Below, piece by piece: positions 1 to 5,186 of a stretch of DNA of 5,186 bases (the stretch's first letter is position 1; each line of letters begins with the position of its first letter). The stretch is from JAXDLK01 sp034666665. Lineage in GTDB: Bacteria; Desulfobacterota; Binatia; JACPRU01. The DNA is taken from the NCBI GenBank assembly GCA_034666665.1, contig JAXDLK010000204.1, positions 1 to 5,186 on the forward strand. The letters are read 5' to 3'. The notes beneath the pieces are model-generated. The model was not told the origin of the DNA, made no database searches, and was given only the letters and a program-made list of their open reading frames with translations. The position numbers and the translations under genes are program-made.

Positions 1-539
1 GGCCCGTAGTGGTAGCGGGCGACGTCGCGGAGCGTCGTGAAGGTCGAGACCAGGACGAGCGCGGCCAGCGGCCGGCGGCTCGCCAGGTGAACGGTGACGG
101 CACCGCCCAGGGATTCGCCGAAGCCGAGGATCCGTTCGGGAGCCACGCCGAGCGTACGCAGGTGATCGTATGCGGCCTCCGCGTCGAGGCCGACGCCGAT
201 CTCGCTCGGCCGGCCGGAGCTCTTGCCGTATCCGCGGTAGTCGTAGGCGAGGACGCCGACGCCGCGTGCGGTGAGCTCGAGGAAGGTCTCGCGTCGCGTC
301 GATACGTTGCCGGCGTTGCCGTGCGACCAGAGAAGGACGGGTGCGTCCCCGGCGCCGGCTGCATACCAGGCGTGAACGCGTGTCCCGTCGGCCGCGTCGA
401 TCCAGCGCTCCTCGACACCGCGGGGAGGCGGCTCGGACCCGCGATACGGTATGAACACCAGCGAGTCGATCAGCATTCCGCCGCACCCCGCCAGCGTGCC
501 GGAGAATGCCGCGGCCAGGATCCGGGTGCCACGCTTCAA
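1..539 (-). CDS. Alpha/beta hydrolase lipoprotein, BEM46-like (partial, C-terminus beyond left edge)
   Basis: The visible 179 residues are the N-terminal part of a serine hydrolase of the alpha/beta fold, probably an esterase or related enzyme held in the cell envelope. Reading from a TTG at 539, the protein opens with a basic start (MKRGTR), a short hydrophobic stretch and a lipobox LAGC with Cys19, so it looks like a lipoprotein. The fold follows: the HGN oxyanion motif at 73-75, YDYRGYGKSSG at 99-109 (typical of the BEM46/ABHD13 group), and the nucleophile elbow GESLGG at 141-146 with Ser143 as nucleophile. The acid and histidine of the triad would lie outside the window. The TTG start overlaps the TGA stop of the preceding metallo-hydrolase gene (TTGA), which suggests translational coupling in one transcript. 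An ATG at codon 22 is a poorer start because it would remove the lipobox. Fold is certain; substrate is unknown. Confidence 0.9.
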   Translation of the reverse strand, partial: MKRGTRILAAAFSGTLAGCGGMLIDSLVFIPYRGSEPPPRGVEERWIDAADGTRVHAWYAAGAGDAPVLLWSHGNAGNVSTRRETFLELTARGVGVLAYDYRGYGKSSGRPSEIGVGLDAEAAYDHLRTLGVAPERILGFGESLGGAVTVHLASRRPLAALVLVSTFTTLRDVARYHYG

Positions 540-1459
540 CCGCCGCCGGAGGCGACCGCCGCCGCCGGGTCGTAGCTCCAGCTCCCGCCGATCTGGCGAA
601 CGACGATGCGGTCGCGATCGGAGCCGGCCGCCGCGAACAGGCGCTTCATGGCGTCGCCGACGGGCTCCTTGCCGAGACGGAACGTGTCCCAGTGGATCGG
701 CACCAGGTAGTGCGCGCCGCTGTCGCGGAACATCTTCCACACCTGCTCGGGGTTCGCGTGATTGCGGATCCACGGGTCGTAAGCGCCGTTGCCCAGGATC
801 GCCACGGTCAGTCGCCGCGCCCGTCCGAGGGCGCCGATCGCTTCGGTGTAGGCGGTGTCGGATGCGAACAGCACGCGGAGATCTCCCTTCGACAGGACGT
901 ACCCGTTGTAGCCGCGCCACGCGTCCCACGGCCAGCGCTCGCCCCAGTGACGAAGCTTCACCGCCTCGATCGCCACGCCACCGATTCGCGTGCGCTCTTC
1001 CCAGGGAAGCTCGACGACACGCGCGTAGCCGAGGCCGTCGACCAGGTCGGCGGTACGCTCCGGGGTGATCAACACGGCCGCCGAGCTGATCGAGCTCACT
1101 TTGGCCAGTGACGGCGGATCGAGGCTGTCCATGTGCGCATGGGAGAGCAGCACGGCGTCGATCGGCGGCAGCTCGTCCGGGCCGAGCGCGACCTCGACGA
1201 GCCGCTTGGGACCGATGGTCACCGGCCCGATCGTCACGCCGACGCGATCGAAGAACGCCGGGTCCGTGAGGAATCGCGTGCCGTCGATCTCGATCAGCAC
1301 CGTCGCGTGTCCGAGATATGCGACGTGGATCCCGCGCGGCGACCAGGATGCAGGCTCCGGCCGGAGTGGGGCCGGCGCGGGCGAATCCAGCACGTGACGG
1401 CAAGACCAGGCGGCGGCGAGCAGCGCGAGCCCTCCGAGGATCCAGAAACCACGGCGCAT
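536..1459 (-). CDS. Metallo-beta-lactamase-fold hydrolase (UlaG/NAPE-PLD-like), N-terminally anchored or exported
   Basis: A 307-residue protein of the broad MBL-fold group that includes UlaG and NAPE-PLD. An N-terminal hydrophobic segment (residues 5-19, after MRR) acts as signal or anchor. Its Cys20 is preceded by AWS, a non-canonical lipobox, so lipidation is doubtful. The domain starts at VAYLGHATVLIEIDG (46-60) and TDP (65-67). Metal-site residues are His107, His109 and Asp111 in SHAHMDSLD, then His171 (LRHWGERWPW), Asp201 (ASDTAY) and His256 (PIHWDTF). The usual last His of HxHxDH is Ser112. The ATG at 1459 is chosen because the signal-like segment begins there and the open frame further upstream only mirrors the divergent dehydrogenase gene. 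No ribosome binding site is evident. It probably leads a two-gene unit with the downstream lipoprotein hydrolase. Substrate (phosphodiester, lactone or phospholipid type) cannot be read from sequence. Confidence 0.92.
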   Translation of the reverse strand: MRRGFWILGGLALLAAAWSCRHVLDSPAPAPLRPEPASWSPRGIHVAYLGHATVLIEIDGTRFLTDPAFFDRVGVTIGPVTIGPKRLVEVALGPDELPPIDAVLLSHAHMDSLDPPSLAKVSSISSAAVLITPERTADLVDGLGYARVVELPWEERTRIGGVAIEAVKLRHWGERWPWDAWRGYNGYVLSKGDLRVLFASDTAYTEAIGALGRARRLTVAILGNGAYDPWIRNHANPEQVWKMFRDSGAHYLVPIHWDTFRLGKEPVGDAMKRLFAAAGSDRDRIVVRQIGGSWSYDPAAAVASGGG

Positions 1460-1473
1460 GATCGCGGCTGCGC

Positions 1474-1501
1474 ATTCTACGCGCGGTGCCGGGCTTGTCG
1501 A
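1474..1501 (-). promoter_or_regulatory. Candidate sigma70-type promoter for the MBL-hydrolase/lipoprotein unit
   Basis: On the minus strand a -35-like TCGACA (1496-1501, five of six matches to TTGACA) is separated by 16 bases from a -10-like TAGAAT (1474-1479, five of six matches to TATAAT). The -10 box ends only 14 bases before the ATG at 1459, so transcription would begin within about ten bases of the start codon and leave no room for a Shine-Dalgarno sequence. A match this good is notable in such G+C-rich DNA, but the call rests on consensus alone. Confidence 0.5.
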
Positions 1502-1510
1502 ACGATTGCC

Positions 1511-1524
1511 ACCGCACGTGCGGT
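1511..1524. promoter_or_regulatory. Perfect 14-bp palindrome in divergent intergenic region, candidate operator
   Basis: ACCGCACGTGCGGT is an exact inverted repeat with a CACGTG centre. It lies in the 102-base gap between the divergent metallo-hydrolase and dehydrogenase genes, ten bases upstream of the candidate minus-strand -35 box. A symmetric site here could bind a dimeric regulator of one or both directions. No regulator gene is visible in the window. A chance palindrome or simple hairpin cannot be excluded. Confidence 0.4.
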
Positions 1525-1561
1525 TGACGCCGCTCCGGGCCGCGCTTAGAACGGCCGCGTC

Positions 1562-2332
1562 ATGGATCCGAGGGAAGTCGTCGCCGTCGTCAGCGGCGGA
1601 GCCTCGGGTCTCGGAGAGGCCACGGTCCGCCGCTTGCTCGCCGACGGCGGTCGCGTGGCGATCCTCGACCGGCCGAGCTCGGCCGGAGGCGAGCTCGTGC
1701 GCCAGCTCGGTGACCGCGCGCGGTTCGTCGCCGCGGACGTCACCGACGGACCGGGAGTGGAGAACGCGCTCGCGGAAGTCGCGCGCGCATTCGGCAAGAT
1801 CGACGTCGTGGTCAATTGCGCGGGTGTGGGCACGGCCGGACGGGTGCTCGACAAGAAGGGCGAGCCGCATGCGCTCGAGCTCTTCACGATGACGATCCAG
1901 GTGAACCTGATCGGCACCTTCAACGTCATCCGCGTCGCCGCCACCCACATGGCGAAGAATTCTCCCAACGCCGACGGCGAGCGCGGGGTGATCGTGAATA
2001 CCGCGTCGGCCGCCGCGTTCGACGGGCAGATCGGACAGGCGGCGTACTCCGCCTCGAAGGGCGGGGTCGTCGGCATGACCCTGCCGATCGCGCGCGATCT
2101 GTCCTCGCTCGGCATCCGCTGCGTGACGATCGCTCCCGGGACCTTCGACACGCCCATGTTGGCGATGGGCGGCGAGGAGCTGAAGAACCGGCTCGCCGCC
2201 GGAATCCCGTTCCCGAAGCGCGTGGGCCAGCCGGGGGAGTTCGCCGCGCTGGTCGCGCACGTGGTCGGCAACGCGTACCTGAACGGCGAGACCATTCGTC
2301 TCGACGGGGCGCTGAGAATGGCGCCGCGCTGA
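1562..2332 (+). CDS. SDR-family 3-hydroxyacyl-CoA dehydrogenase, type II (HSD17B10-like)
   Basis: A 256-residue classical short-chain dehydrogenase, the normal length for the family. It likely oxidises (S)-3-hydroxyacyl-CoA or 2-methyl-3-hydroxybutyryl-CoA to the 3-ketoacyl-CoA with NAD in the cytoplasm. The Rossmann motif is SGGASGLG (11-18). Asp36 closes the second strand and favours NAD over NADP. NCAG is at 85-88 and Asn115 precedes the catalytic set. Ser149, Tyr162 and Lys166 (YSASK) are catalytic. The stretch NTASAAAFDGQIGQAAYS followed by a MTLPIARDL segment, and the ending LNGETIRLDGALRMAP, are the signature of the HSD17B10/type II HADH group rather than of general SDRs. The ATG is the only possible start: an in-frame TAG at 1547-1549 lies just upstream with no start codon between, and no Shine-Dalgarno sequence is seen. 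The crotonase gene follows after 23 bases. Confidence 0.93.
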   Translation: MDPREVVAVVSGGASGLGEATVRRLLADGGRVAILDRPSSAGGELVRQLGDRARFVAADVTDGPGVENALAEVARAFGKIDVVVNCAGVGTAGRVLDKKGEPHALELFTMTIQVNLIGTFNVIRVAATHMAKNSPNADGERGVIVNTASAAAFDGQIGQAAYSASKGGVVGMTLPIARDLSSLGIRCVTIAPGTFDTPMLAMGGEELKNRLAAGIPFPKRVGQPGEFAALVAHVVGNAYLNGETIRLDGALRMAPR

Positions 2333-2355
2333 GGGAAGGCGAGCGCGCCAGACCC

Positions 2356-3117
2356 ATGGTCCGCGTCGAGAAGAACGGTCCGGTCACGACGGTCGTCCTC
2401 GATCAACCCGAGGTGCGCAACGCCGTCGACCGTGCGACGGCCGACGCGCTGGCGGCGGCGTTCCGCGCGTTCGACGCGGACGAGGCGGCGCGGGTGGCGG
2501 TCCTCTGGGGATCGGGAGGCATCTTCTGCGCCGGCGCGAACCTGAAGGCGTTCGGTACGCCGCAGATGAACCGCGTGAGCGACGAGGGCGACGGGCCGCT
2601 CGGCGCGAGCCGCATGCTGCTGTCGAAGCCCGTGATCGCTGCGGTGGCGGGTCACGCGGTCGCGGGCGGCTTCGAGCTCGCGCTCTGGTGCGACCTCCGC
2701 GTCGTCGAGGAGGACGCCGTCTTCGGCGTCTTCTGCCGGCGCTGGGGCGTACCGCTGATCGACGGCGGGACCGTGCGGCTGCCGCGCCTGATCGGGCTGT
2801 CCCGCGCGCTCGACCTGATCCTGACGGGCCGTCCGGTGCGGGCGGACGAGGCGCTGGCGATGGGCCTGGCGAACCGCGTGGTGCCGCATGGCCGGTCGCG
2901 CGCGGAGGCGGAGCGCCTCGCGGCCGAGATCGCCTCCTTCCCGCAGGACTGCGTTCGCAGCGATCGCCTCTCGGCGTACGAGCAGTTCGGCTGTTCGATC
3001 GAGGAGGCGCTCGCGCGCGAGCTCGAGCTCGGCCGGCGCGCGCTGTCGTCGCCCGAGATCGGGCAGGGCGTCGGCCGCTTCCGTAGCGGCGCCGGGCGTC
3101 ACGGCACGTTCGAGTAA
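2356..3117 (+). CDS. Enoyl-CoA hydratase/isomerase (crotonase) family protein
   Basis: A 253-residue crotonase, expected to act on an acyl-CoA thioester. Oxyanion-hole segments are FCAGANLKAF (57-66) and AVAGHAVAGGFELAL (96-110). Glu107 matches Glu144 of rat mitochondrial enoyl-CoA hydratase. The position of the second catalytic Glu (Glu164) is Cys127 in VFGVFCRRWGVPLIDGG. Asp136 instead sits near where dienoyl-CoA isomerase carries its catalytic Asp, so isomerase or another crotonase reaction is as possible as hydration. The RWGVPLIDGGTVRLPRLIG block, followed by LTGRPVRADEAL, recurs in a distinct bacterial subgroup annotated only as enoyl-CoA hydratase. The ATG at 2356 precedes the conserved strand VRVEKNGPVTTVVLDQP. 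A purine-rich GAGGGAAGG (2331-2339) lies 16 bases upstream, rather far for a ribosome binding site. It is co-oriented with the dehydrogenase and very probably co-transcribed. Family certain, reaction uncertain. Confidence 0.92.
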   Translation: MVRVEKNGPVTTVVLDQPEVRNAVDRATADALAAAFRAFDADEAARVAVLWGSGGIFCAGANLKAFGTPQMNRVSDEGDGPLGASRMLLSKPVIAAVAGHAVAGGFELALWCDLRVVEEDAVFGVFCRRWGVPLIDGGTVRLPRLIGLSRALDLILTGRPVRADEALAMGLANRVVPHGRSRAEAERLAAEIASFPQDCVRSDRLSAYEQFGCSIEEALARELELGRRALSSPEIGQGVGRFRSGAGRHGTFE

Positions 3118-3123
3118 AGGCGT

Positions 3124-3145
3124 CGCGGCGAGCACGCTTGCCGCG
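3124..3145 (+). other. Strong GC-rich RNA hairpin between crotonase and archease genes
   Basis: The transcript can form a 9-bp stem: CGCGGCGAG (3124-3132) pairs with CTTGCCGCG (3137-3145) around a CACG loop, with a single G-U pair. It begins six bases after the crotonase stop codon. No T-run follows, so it is not a classical intrinsic terminator. It could be a weak or Rho-assisted terminator, a 3'-end stabiliser of the acyl-CoA message, or a leader structure for archease-rtcB. Confidence 0.5.
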
Positions 3146-3174
3146 TGTGGCCGCGCGGGCGACACTCCTTCCGC

Positions 3175-3606
3175 GTGGTATCCGAAGAAGAGCCTCTCTT
3201 CCGTGAGCTCGACCACACCGCCGACATCGCGATCGAGGTCGTGGCCGATTCGCCCGCGGAGCTCTTCCGGCGCGCCGGTCTGGCCCTCCATTCGTTCCTG
3301 GTGGAAGCCGACGGGATCGAGTCTCGCGAGGAGCGTCGACTGGACGTCGAGTCGACGGGCTGGGCGGACCTGCTCCACGATTGGCTCGCGCGGCTGCTGC
3401 GCGATTTCCTCGTCCAGGGATTCGTCGCGCGCGAGATCGCCGTCGACGAGATCTCGGACCGCAGAATCGCTTCGCGGATTTCTGGAGAGACGCTCGATCA
3501 CGACCGCCATCAGTTCATCGGCGAGATCAAGGCCGTGACCTACCACGAGCTCGTCGTCGAAGAGCGAGACGGCCGCTGGCGGGCGCACCTGATCTTCGAC
3601 GTGTGA
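3175..3606 (+). CDS. Archease (RtcB-activating protein)
   Basis: A 143-residue archease, the usual size of the family. Archease helps the RNA ligase RtcB form its enzyme-GMP intermediate and turn over repeatedly. The N-terminal signature LDHTADI is at 12-18, followed by the helix SPAELFRRAGLALHSFLVE (26-44). The central WADLLHDWLARLLRDFLV (63-80) and the C-terminal VTYHELVVEERDGRWRAHLIFDV (121-143) complete the family pattern. Asp17 and Asp142 match the conserved acidic residues proposed to bind metal. The GTG at 3175 is preferred because it places the HTAD motif about 14 residues in, as in relatives. The in-frame GTG at 3145 would add ten residues (WPRGRHSF-rich) without family support and overlaps the 3' arm of a hairpin. 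Neither start has a clear ribosome binding site. Its stop lies 6 bases before the rtcB start, so the two are surely an operon. Confidence 0.93.
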   Translation: MVSEEEPLFRELDHTADIAIEVVADSPAELFRRAGLALHSFLVEADGIESREERRLDVESTGWADLLHDWLARLLRDFLVQGFVAREIAVDEISDRRIASRISGETLDHDRHQFIGEIKAVTYHELVVEERDGRWRAHLIFDV

Positions 3607-3609
3607 GGG
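3605..3609 (+). promoter_or_regulatory. Ribosome binding site of rtcB (GAGGG)
   Basis: GAGGG overlaps the archease stop codon TGA (3604-3606). It is only 3 bases from the GTG at 3613 but 9 bases from the in-frame GTG at 3619, so its spacing favours the second start. The overlap with the archease stop implies coupled translation of the two proteins. Confidence 0.5.
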
Positions 3610-3612
3610 CGG

Positions 3613-5058
3613 GTGTCCGTGCTCGAGATCCGGCAGATCAGCGACTACGTCTGGGAGATCCCCAAGCACGGCGGCATGCGCGTTCCCGGCCGGGTGTACG
3701 CGAGCACCGAGCTGATGCAGAACATCCGCAAGGATGCCTCACTGCAGCAGGTGGCGAACGTCGCGCACCTGCCGGGAATCGTCGGCTACTCGCTGGCGAT
3801 GCCGGACATTCACTGGGGCTACGGCTTCCCGATCGGTGGGGTCGCCGCAGTGGACGCGGAAGAAGGCGCGATCACGCCTGGAGGAATCGGCTTCGACGTC
3901 AATTGTGGCGTCCGGCTTGCTGCCACGAAGCTCCGAGCCGACGACGTGAAGAGGGATCTGCCGAAGATCGCCGACGCACTCTTCCAGGCGATCCCCTGCG
4001 GGGTCGGCGCCAAGGGCTCGATCCCACGCCTCACCAGGGCCGAGGAGAAGAAGCTCGTCGTCGAAGGTGCGAAGTGGGCGATCGACCGCGGCTTCGGTCG
4101 CGAGGCGGACCTCGACAACATCGAGGAGTACGGCCGTCTCGCGGGCGCGGACGCGGAGGCGCTGACCGAGGAGGCGCTCGAGCGCGGTCTCACCCAGGTC
4201 GGCACGCTCGGGTCCGGGAATCACTTCCTCGAGGTCGATCGCGTGGACGAGATCTACGATTCGCGCGTCGCCGAGGTCCTCGGACTCGAGATCGGGCAGC
4301 TCGCGATCATCGTGCACTCGGGCTCGCGCGGTCTCGGCCACCAGACCTGCGAGGACTCGCTCAAGGTGATGGACCGGGCGATGGAGAAGTACGCGATCCG
4401 CGTCCCCGATCGGCAGCTCGCCTGCGCGCCGGTCTCGTCACCCGAGGGGCGGCGCTATCTTTCGGCCATGGCCTGTGCGGCGAACTACGCGTGGGTGAAC
4501 CGGCAGGTGATGATGGGCCTCGCCGAGAACGCGATCATGCAGGCGCTCGCGATCTCGCCGCGCGATCTCGGCATGCGGCTCGTCTACGACGTCTGCCACA
4601 ACATCGCCAAGCCGGAGACCCACGAGGTCGACGGCGAGAAGCGGAAGCTGTGGGTGCACCGCAAGGGAGCGACGCGGGCGTTCGGGCCCGGCCATCCGGC
4701 GATCGCCGCGCGGCTCCGGCCGATCGGCCAGCCGGTGCTGATCCCGGGGGACATGGGCCGCTACTCGTTCCTGCTGGTCGGAACCGAGAAGGCGATGACG
4801 GAGACCTTCGGCTCCACGTGTCACGGCGCCGGCCGGGTGATGAGCCGCGCGCAAGCGAAGAAGGCCGGCCGCGGTCGGAACCTCGAGCGCGAGCTCGCCG
4901 ACGCGGGCGTCATCGCACGCTACCGCGGCCGCGGTACGTTCGCCGAGGAGATGCCCTACGCCTACAAGGACGTCGCCGACGTCGTCGAGGTCGTTCACGG
5001 CGCCGGGATCAGCAGGAAGGTCGCGAAGCTGAAGCCGATGGCCGTGATCAAGGGGTGA
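3613..5058 (+). CDS. rtcB: RNA-splicing ligase RtcB (GTP-dependent 3'-phosphate/5'-OH RNA ligase)
   Basis: Full-length RtcB of 481 residues. The enzyme joins RNA 3'-phosphate or 2',3'-cyclic phosphate ends to 5'-hydroxyl ends, using GTP and manganese through a histidine-GMP intermediate, in RNA repair or tRNA maturation. All key residues are present: Asp95 and Cys98 in GGIGFDVNCGVR, His204 in LGSGNHFLE, His235 in VHSGSRGLGHQ, His329 in YDVCHNIAK, and the guanylylated His404 in STCHGAGR. Positions 95, 98, 329 and 404 agree with the numbering I recall for Pyrococcus RtcB, which suggests a similar, archaeal-like long form. MPDIHWGYGFPIGG (63-76) is also typical. The start is GTG at 3613 or, with better ribosome-binding-site spacing, GTG at 3619 (two residues shorter). 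It follows archease directly. No rtcA cyclase or rtcR regulator is in the window. The stop overlaps the convergent gene. Confidence 0.97.
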   Translation: MSVLEIRQISDYVWEIPKHGGMRVPGRVYASTELMQNIRKDASLQQVANVAHLPGIVGYSLAMPDIHWGYGFPIGGVAAVDAEEGAITPGGIGFDVNCGVRLAATKLRADDVKRDLPKIADALFQAIPCGVGAKGSIPRLTRAEEKKLVVEGAKWAIDRGFGREADLDNIEEYGRLAGADAEALTEEALERGLTQVGTLGSGNHFLEVDRVDEIYDSRVAEVLGLEIGQLAIIVHSGSRGLGHQTCEDSLKVMDRAMEKYAIRVPDRQLACAPVSSPEGRRYLSAMACAANYAWVNRQVMMGLAENAIMQALAISPRDLGMRLVYDVCHNIAKPETHEVDGEKRKLWVHRKGATRAFGPGHPAIAARLRPIGQPVLIPGDMGRYSFLLVGTEKAMTETFGSTCHGAGRVMSRAQAKKAGRGRNLERELADAGVIARYRGRGTFAEEMPYAYKDVADVVEVVHGAGISRKVAKLKPMAVIKG

Positions 5059-5186
5059 TGCCGGCGTTCGCGCGAGACGCGGCCCGCCCGAGCAGGAACG
5101 CCGCGAGCGCGTAGAGCACGGCCGCGGCCATGGCGAGCGCGCGGAACCCGAGGATCATCGCGATCAGCGAAGCCAGCGTCGCGCCG
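5048..5186 (-). CDS. C-terminal end of an integral membrane protein (partial, begins beyond right edge)
   Basis: An open frame enters from the right edge on the minus strand and ends with TGA at 5048-5050. The visible 45 residues read as one long or two short hydrophobic helices (GATLASLIAMILGFRALAMA, then AAVLYALAAFLLGR) and a short polar tail rich in Arg and Ala (AASRANAGITP). This resembles the last transmembrane segment(s) of a transporter of the MFS type or of a membrane-embedded enzyme, but no family motif is visible and I cannot name it. The frame overlaps the 3' end of rtcB by 11 bases in convergent orientation. It is supported by membrane-like composition and by the lack of any plausible plus-strand gene in the same stretch. 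Confidence 0.6.
   Translation of the reverse strand, partial: GATLASLIAMILGFRALAMAAAVLYALAAFLLGRAASRANAGITP

Noticed and set aside
9..1111. Several plus-strand open frames opposite the two hydrolase genes
   Set aside because: They are shadows of the minus-strand genes. The minus-strand readings show HGN, GESLGG and HxHxD motifs, while these show low-complexity Arg/Pro/Ala-rich protein.
1397..1415. Lipobox in the metallo-hydrolase signal segment (Cys20)
   Set aside because: The residues before the Cys are A-W-S. Trp at the -2 position does not fit a lipobox, so a simple anchor or Sec signal is preferred.
1524..1551. Plus-strand promoter TTGACG-16-TTAGAA for the dehydrogenase gene
   Set aside because: The -35 is good, but the -10 matches the consensus at only two positions, so I mention it only in the findings and do not list it as a feature.
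1460..2260. Upstream extension of the metallo-hydrolase frame to 2260
   Set aside because: The extra residues only mirror the dehydrogenase gene, and the signal-like segment begins at the ATG at 1459.
3145..3174. Longer archease from the GTG at 3145
   Set aside because: The added ten residues have no family counterpart, there is no ribosome binding site, and the codon overlaps the end of a strong hairpin. It remains possible.
1546..3669. A 707-codon open frame on the minus strand
   Set aside because: It lies antisense to the dehydrogenase, crotonase and archease genes, all of which have clear family motifs. Its translation is Arg-, Ala- and Asp-rich with no recognisable domain, as expected of an antisense frame in G+C-rich DNA.
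3381..5114. A 577-codon plus-strand open frame overlapping archease and rtcB
   Set aside because: It is an off-frame reading of rtcB, very rich in Arg and Gly and without domain motifs.
1..5186. tRNA or rRNA genes, CRISPR repeats, insertion sequences, defence or toxin systems
   Set aside because: No cloverleaf-like sequence, regularly spaced repeats, transposase motifs or toxin-antitoxin-sized gene pairs were found on reading both strands by eye.

Overview
This is a compact, strongly G+C-rich bacterial window in which nearly every codon third position is G or C. It has no tRNA or rRNA gene, insertion sequence, CRISPR array or other sign of mobility. The sequence does not fix the taxon. The gene styles (HSD17B10-type dehydrogenase, crotonase, archease with RtcB, a lipobox lipoprotein) suit a high-GC environmental bacterium such as a deltaproteobacterial, myxococcal or similar lineage, but that is a weak inference.

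Layout: two minus-strand genes fill the left part. A membrane-anchored or exported metallo-beta-lactamase-fold hydrolase (536-1459) is followed, with a TTGA stop/start overlap, by a lipoprotein alpha/beta hydrolase of the BEM46 type (1-539, running off the left edge). A 102-base divergent intergenic region (1460-1561) carries a perfect 14-bp palindrome and a good sigma70-like promoter for the minus-strand pair. To its right four plus-strand genes follow closely: a type II 3-hydroxyacyl-CoA dehydrogenase-like SDR (1562-2332), an enoyl-CoA hydratase/isomerase-family protein (2356-3117), an archease (3175-3606) and the RNA ligase RtcB (from 3613 to 5058). A minus-strand gene for a membrane protein enters from the right edge and converges on rtcB with an 11-base overlap (5048-5058).

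How the genes work together: the SDR and crotonase fit consecutive steps of acyl-CoA (beta-oxidation-like or branched-chain amino acid) breakdown. Archease and RtcB form a known RNA repair/ligation pair, with archease helping RtcB form its histidine-GMP intermediate. The two minus-strand hydrolases look like an envelope-associated unit of unknown substrate. The less ordinary points are the placement of an RNA ligase module directly behind acyl-CoA genes with a strong hairpin between them, a crotonase lacking one catalytic glutamate, a metallo-hydrolase lacking one histidine of the HxHxDH motif, and the divergent control region.
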